A stretch of DNA of 64,000 bases, from the NCBI GenBank assembly GCA_026826555.1, contig JAKSZT010054334.1, positions 27,469,877-27,533,876 of the forward strand. Reading direction: 5' to 3'. The position numbers and the translations under genes are program-made. The notes under the pieces were generated by a model. It was not told the DNA's origin. It ran no database searches and saw nothing but the letters and a program-made list of their open reading frames with translations. Below are positions 58,046 to 64,000 of this stretch, in pieces. This stretch comes from Tolypeutes matacus. Its lineage: Eukaryota > Chordata > Mammalia > Cingulata > Chlamyphoridae. Every line of letters begins with the position of its first letter. Within the stretch, counting starts at the first letter, position 1.

Positions 58046-59484
58046 TTTTAAAAAAGGTACATGAGATATTAAAGGTTTTCTTCCAAAAAGCCTAATTTTT
58101 ATCTGCTATCTCCTTTATAATAATCATAGCTTGATAGTGGTGAACAAGGTAGTGCAAAGGTACACAGAGCAGACACTGTTAGAGGAAAAGGAAAAGCTAG
58201 AATTCAGGTCTTAGTGCCAGACTACCACACACTGTGTTTGACATTGCCAGGCCCTTATGATAATACATTTTCCCCTCCATTCCATCTCCTGAATTGACAT
58301 TATACATTCCTTAGCATAATATCGCAGCCAGAGGTAGTATCAGTATTAGCCTGTATCTGTATAGAGCCAGTTTTGCTGTCATTTCTAAAGGCCAAACTGA
58401 GATCTAGGTGTGACATTTCCTCTACTGTCTGCCTTATTTATCCTTCCAAACTTTAAAAAAAGAGAAAGTTCCATATTACAGTCTTGTAGATATCTCTGAA
58501 AAAGAAATGTAAAAATATTTTATCTGAGTGAATAATGCAAAGTGGCAAGTAGAAAAAAACCTGTCCTGGAACTTGGCTTCAGCTCTAAATAGCAATGAGA
58601 GGATCAGTAGAATGAATTCCATTGTTCAGATTGGTCAACAGCAAAGAACTAATGAGGCTAAGGAGTCAGATCAGGGCTTATTCTTTTTAATTCCACTATT
58701 TCAGAAAAGTTATGGTCATCATGTGCTCCGCTGTGTCTGATTTATTACCTTCCTGCTGCTATTTTAGCCAGTGTTCCCTTTTAGCTTGTCCTTAATGAGG
58801 ATGTAGGACATGTGGTCATCTTTGCAAAAAGTCCCCATGACCCTATTCAATCATCCTTCACCTTACTCCTCATCAGCTTTGCTAAATTTTATTTTACGAA
58901 CAAACCATTTTTCCTATTGCCTTTCACTATAATGAGTTACCAAATCCATCCCCTTCTCTTCATATTCATTTTAAATACCTTTCACCCTTTGACAAGACTT
59001 TGCTCGGGGCTTCTGAAAATGGCATTTTTAGAAAGACCTGTAGAGCCCTCACCTGCTACTCTAACCTTTGTGTCTCTCTGCACAACACTAAGCCATGGGC
59101 TCCTGTAGGGCCTGATCTCAGATCCTGAGCAGTGCCGTGTGGTGTCAGGGCCCTTTGTCATCACTCAGGGCTACTCTATTGGCTCACACCAATCCCAGAC
59201 TGGTGCCCATTACAAGACCACTCTTCAGGGAGAGGAGAAAACGAGGACCCTCCAGTGAGTTTTCATAAAACGGAATTTATTTCTATGGAAAGGGTAGCCT
59301 TGTCTTCTGGCGTTATACCTTCTTACTTTTGCTGTTTTTAAAATATCCTTTCTTTTGTCAGGATTATCCATTAGATGGTTTTCCTTTGCAAAACCAAAAT
59401 GTTGGCAACTCTCAGTCTAACTCTTCATCCTTGCTATTGTTCCTTATTTTTCAATGCTCTATGAAACCTGAGAGTCCGGTATAG
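58046..59484. other. Unassigned noncoding stretch
   Basis: No gene. The frames at 58812-59108 and 58982-59164 overlap on opposite strands and have no known motif. 58250-58470 is unique-looking. Confidence 0.35.
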
Positions 59485-59728
59485 AGCTTAAGCGCACACC
59501 TTAGGATGGTCAGAACTGGATTCAAATCCCTGTTTTGCTATTAATTGCTAAACTAATTATTGACAAGTTGCTAAACCTCTCTAAGCTTTTGTTTACTAAT
59601 GTTACAATGGAGATACCAGTACCTACATTGTGAGGGCATCAAATAAATAGATATGCAAAGTATATAACATAGTACCTGGCACCTAGCAATGAATCAATAA
59701 ATAGTAATTATGATTACTGTGGTTCTCC
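59485..59728 (+). mobile_element. MIR SINE, sense
   Basis: 'gaactggattcaaatccctg', 'tgacaagttgctaaacctct ctaagc', 'acaatggagataccagtacc' and 'catagtacctggcacctagc' are in MIR order, nearly full length. Confidence 0.9.
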
Positions 59729-62700
59729 CTTCAGTGTTCTTTAGCCAAGTACTTAAAATAAGCCCCCATATGTTGCCAAGGCTCCACTCTTGCTTCTGAG
59801 CAGAAGACCAACATCAAGTCAACCTCAAGTTCTCACCTTTACCCTAGAGATTAGAGTTTCAGGATTGAAGCAAAACCAAATCAGACCTGTCACAGGTGAT
59901 TTGGTTGTTTTTGTTGTTTGGAGAACCCCTTAAATTTGCATCAACTGAGGTGTCACCATTAGAGTACAAATGTATACCTTAATGAAACACCTCTCCACAC
60001 CTTCACTCCAAATCCACGTGGTACTAGACCCGAATATCCAGAATGTCTAAAGAGTTGACTTGGCTTCCCACGGACAACTTGCAAGACTGAATATCATCCA
60101 CATGGAAAGTTGGGCCAGATTCAGACCCATCTCTGAATTGCAAAAATAGGAATTCACTTCCGAGAATTTTTGAAAGCCAAGCCTCATTTTCCTGAAGTCA
60201 ATAGCAAAGCAGAACAAGCATCATACAAATAATTAAGAGGAATGCTGGCCACTGTTTTAATAGATTGGGCTACAGAGCAAAAACCATGTTTTGCCCATTT
60301 CCTGGGGGGTGGGAGGAAGCTCATATTTCATTAATTTACTTTCTATGCTTTGGTGATGCAAAAGTTTCTTTTCAGTTCCAAAGTTAGATGATTTTATAAC
60401 TATTACCATCATCTTACTTTTTAGCACTTTTGATGGTTTTCTTAGATACCACTAGAAGATATGAGCTATTATTGTAATTAGGGTTAGGGTTAACAGATGA
60501 GACTGAGCAAAATATATGTATTTGTTCCATAAAAGAAATAACCTTGTAAAATTCAAAAACTTAGGTCTTTGTTTCTTCTTATCGCACTGATTCCCCTGGA
60601 AAGAGTCTTCTTGGCCAAAATAAAAATTCCCTTGAAATCACCTGGAAATTGCTCCCACTCCAGAGAGTATTATCACCCCCACCCTCAATGGCCATTGAGG
60701 CTGGTAAAATGGAGCACAGAATTTTAGTGGCTCTGAATTCCTCTTTCTTGAGTTATCCTTGGCAGTGACCAGAATAACCTGCTGGGAGACCCCAATAAAA
60801 AGACTGCCTTTACAAACACTTTGCCTTTCCCTTCATTTATAATTGAGGTTGAGCTTGTCAATAAAGCTTTCCAAAGGCCATTCACCACAATACTCTTAGA
60901 CAAGTATTTATATTCTTTCCTCCTCCCCTATCAAAAGCAAGACCTATTTTTCTTACCTTAAAAAAATGAATAGGAGTAGAAGGCAATTGGAAGCGACCTT
61001 AGCTTTTCTATCCCAGTATGGTTTTCAAAGACACCCACTCTAACAGAAATATATCATGGACAATGAGAACTTGTCTCACTTTTTCCTTATACTGTAGCTC
61101 TTATGATGTGGTCTAAAGGAATTTCTAAAATGGGGTCCTCAAGTCCTTTTCCTCCTTGCTTCTCCTGCTGTAGCTATTCTGTGGGGCATTCTGTGCTTTA
61201 TTTTTACTTTTAGGTAACAACTGAAATGAGAAATTACCAGACTTGGGCCCAGATTTTCTTTTTTCTCTCAAACATCACTTGTTCTTATTGGTTGTGTTCA
61301 CATTTATGAAAATGATCCTCTGTGGACTCCTGCTCAAAAATGTAAAGTAAAACAGCATCATTATCAGGCACTTCCTTGTCTTCATGTCTTGTTCATTGGT
61401 CCTCATCACCATGTCCCACTGCATGCACAATCACCAAATACTGAGTGACTTTTTTCTCTACTTGTAATGTTTACTTTATTTTACCTCAGAATGTCTGCAA
61501 ATAAAGATTAGTTGTACCCAGACTATGTATATCATTTTTTAATTAACAGAGTTCACTGTGCTTAGAGAACACAGTGATTAAATAGAACAACACAAAGACT
61601 GATATGTCATACAATTTATAATTTCCTCACTCAAAAAATTTCAACTTAAGATGCTTTTATTCATTTGAACAATTCAGCTTTGCAGTAAAAGACAAGAAGT
61701 CAACTAATGTGAGCCAACGCTCCATATTTGCATTAGCAGCAAACAGAAGAAAACAACATAACCTATTTTTAATTACATTCAAGGTGTCCATCCTATTAAT
61801 TTGAAAATTAAACATGCAAAAGTGAATTCCACTGCTGAAATATTGTTTTCTAGTTTATTAGAAAAAGACATAAAATCACCCAGGATATAAAGCAGTATGT
61901 GGTGAACCCTTCATCCAAACTCTTGCATGGTGGTTTCCCAGGAAACTAAAACTCTGCAGATGTACAAACTAAAATGCAGATGTGTGCATTTCAAAGAACT
62001 AAATCCAGTTTTCATTCCTAATGAAGCCAATTCATTCTCAGACTTTTATGCAGAATATCGTGTCCCTCTAAATTGAAATTAAAATCTGATCTCGTAAGCA
62101 TGAACAATGTTGCTCTCTGAAGATGAACATTTATTCGATCAAATTTGATTTTTTAAAATATGATCTTCATAGACTGGCAAGTAGTAAACCACCAGGTAAA
62201 CTTTTTCTTTGGTATCTCTCCAGGGATGCTGCTGAATCATCTTACAGGTTTTGTGCCAACTCTGGAACAAACACGGATGTATATTTCCTCTCCAAATGTC
62301 CCACTTCTGCCAGGAAAACTAACAGATGCACCAACAAATGTTGCAAGTCTGCCTATAAAACATGGAGCTCATTGAATTTCTATTGCATTTCTCCAGCACA
62401 AGTGCATTTTGAGCAAAGAAAGAAATTAAAATGAAGTCAGGTGTCATTCAAGAAAATTACAGTCCCACGGAGGACAGTTTTGAGTTGCAGCTTTGAGTTG
62501 CCATGCTGTGCCTTTCACAGCTGCCTACAGTTCTCGCCATTAATAATCAGTAAATAAGACCTGCAGGTGGGCTTGGAAGGCACCCCGAGCCAAGAAGACG
62601 GTAGTTAGGGCTTCTGTCTCTAAGATGGGTGGCCAAGCTCATTTGCACAACCCAGCTTATGTTTCCACACAAAAGTGCAACCCTACTTAGCATAGCTTCA

Positions 62701-63367
62701 GGGAAGCTGCCACAATATAGGGAATGCTAATTATGTAACCAACTGGCAACGATGCATCCAAAATTAAATGGCCTGTGACTGAGCAGATGAACAATTTTTA
62801 TGGCCCAAAGATCAGGGAACAGGGATAGTTTGTTAAATTAACTGACAGCCTCTTTGGTCTAAATAGGTGAGTTGAAGTCATTTGAAAGCCGTGTTTCCGT
62901 GCAGCTACATACCAGAGTCTCTCCTGCGTAAGTACGGTTCCCCCTGCAGTTTTATGTGGGAGCATAGCTACATTTAGTACATAAAATTCACAAAGTTCCC
63001 TGGTTCAGTTCATAAATGACCAGGAGAAGCTATTCTGATCCCTGTGGGATTGATTTTCCACACACAAAAGTCTGATCTTTTAAATTCACCTCAAACTAAT
63101 TCAAAGAGCTGCTTAGAGAGGTTGTTAGTAAACCTACAGAACCCTGCATGAACAAAAGCTTTTAACTTCTAATTTCCAACATTGATCACACTTACAAACT
63201 AAGCCATTTCACCAGCTTAGCAGAATTTGCTGTTATTACAAGTTCATTCCTGATTGTATATACAGATCTAAAAGCCATCCTGAAAAGTAAATAAATAATA
63301 TAAAGACGTGAGTACAGCCTCTAAAATTTCCAACTTTTTTCCATGTCATAGTTTAGGCCAAGATTGC
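59729..63367. other. Repeat-poor unique stretch
   Basis: About 3.6 kb in which I recognise no interspersed repeat and no gene. The largest frames (62123-62434, 103 codons, and 62160-62375) overlap in different frames and have no known domain. A short telomere-like 'ttagggttagggtt' is at 60479-60492. Confidence 0.4.
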
Positions 63368-63585
63368 TTAGCCTCTGCACTATTGACATTTTGGGCTGGA
63401 TAATTATTTGTTGGGGTGGGGGGCTATCTATTACTTAGCAGTATCCCTGACCTCTACCCACTAGATGCCAGTAGCAACATCTCCCCCATCATGCTGTGGC
63501 AACCAAAAATGTCTCCAGACACTGCTAAATTAACCCTGAGAGACAAAATCGGTCCGTCCTTCACCTCCCAGGGTTGAGAACCACT
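63368..63585. mobile_element. MER20 hAT MITE
   Basis: 'cactattgacattttgggct ggataattatttgttg', 'gacctctacccactagatgc cagtagca' and 'caaccaaaaatgtctccaga ca', ending 'ggttgagaaccactg', match MER20, a nonautonomous hAT-Charlie family of placental mammals. Confidence 0.9.
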
Positions 63586-64000
63586 GGCTAACAGTTCAAC
63601 AATTTTTTTGAACCACTATGATATTATAACCCGAATCTGTGGGAGGTGAGGAACAAGGGATAGGTAAGGGATTAGGAATGAGAAATACCAGTGAGACCAT
63701 GGTGCCCTTTTGAGCATGTTTAAAGGGGAGACAGGAACATGAACAGATCATTTTGCCAATAAATGGAAAGATGGAAAGAACATTCCAGGCAGAAGGAAAA
63801 GTTTGAGCAGAAACATGGATATGTGAAACTGTGGGGTATATGCAAGGAGCTACATCCAGTTCTAAGTAGTTCTAGCCATTATTACTCAAGATTTAAAAGG
63901 CACATGAAAAACAGAATGGAAAGAATGCTTTGAAGAAGAAATGAATATACCATGTTTTTGGATATAACAAGAAAGCTCTTCATAATCATTAACCTGACAA
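63586..64000. other. Unassigned stretch to window end
   Basis: 63740-63870 ('gaacattccaggcagaagga') resembles the same ancient mammal-wide repeat as 29655-29930. No gene. Confidence 0.35.

Noticed and set aside
60479..60492. Telomere-like TTAGGG repeat
   Set aside because: Only two units; too short to be an interstitial telomeric array.
62123..62434. 103-codon frame with several cysteines
   Set aside because: No domain recognised, an overlapping frame of similar length is present, and codon use is unremarkable.
1..64000. Regularly spaced repeats that could suggest a CRISPR array or satellite
   Set aside because: The only short-period repeats are microsatellites; no repeat-spacer pattern exists.

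Overview
This is a mammalian nuclear window with no gene I can recognise. The strongest clue to the organism is a set of tRNA-headed SINEs with a 'ggttcgatcc'-type B box, a '(ta)aaat' tail and a 'gtggctcaat' A-box region. They match what I know of the DAS-type SINEs of armadillos (Xenarthra, probably Dasypus). Several LTR and LINE families that I would expect only in that lineage are also present. Ancient mammal-wide repeats (L2, MIR, MER5, MER20, MLT1, Tigger) give the eutherian background. No open reading frame looks like a host exon. The longer ones lie in LINE-1 ORF2 remains, an L2 copy, LTRs or a dead Tigger transposase.

Layout, left to right. 1-5 kb: unassigned sequence plus a >1 kb antisense retroelement, here called family X. 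5-8.7 kb: an old sense L2 copy split by a 2.5 kb antisense LINE-1 and a second X copy. 9.7-12 kb: MIR, an LTR and two MER5 elements. 12.4-19 kb: one old antisense LINE-1, reaching a recognisable 5' UTR, into which a long SINE, a hAT MITE, a third X copy carrying its own SINE, and an MLT1 LTR have inserted. 19-25 kb: MIRs, two head-to-tail LTRs and a third related LTR, and an ATATT microsatellite with a 10-N gap. 25.8-29.2 kb is repeat-poor. 29-38 kb: MLT1 and other LTRs, an L2, LINE-1 3' ends and a polypurine tract. 39-41 kb: two inverted SINEs, a MIR split by an LTR, and the fourth X copy. 43.9-45.9 kb: overlapping LINE-1 3' fragments. 48.1-48.4 kb: a retroposed mRNA 3' end. 50-51 kb: MER5 pair and a double-headed SINE. 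52.5-58 kb: the deepest nest, with a DAS SINE inside a full-length Tigger transposon inside a LINE-1, then further LINE-1 copies, one split by an LTR. 58-64 kb is mostly unique sequence with MIR and MER20.

The elements form no working pathway. What the window records well is insertion order, because many insertions keep target-site duplications (TSDs). I see no CRISPR, operon or other prokaryotic feature, and no new functional system I can defend. The items most worth checking are family X, the Tigger nest, the double-headed and ~500 bp SINEs, the retroposed 3' UTR, a 22-bp perfect palindrome, and the repeat-poor AT-rich blocks that may be conserved noncoding DNA. Most unassigned stretches and element boundaries are judged by eye and are approximate.
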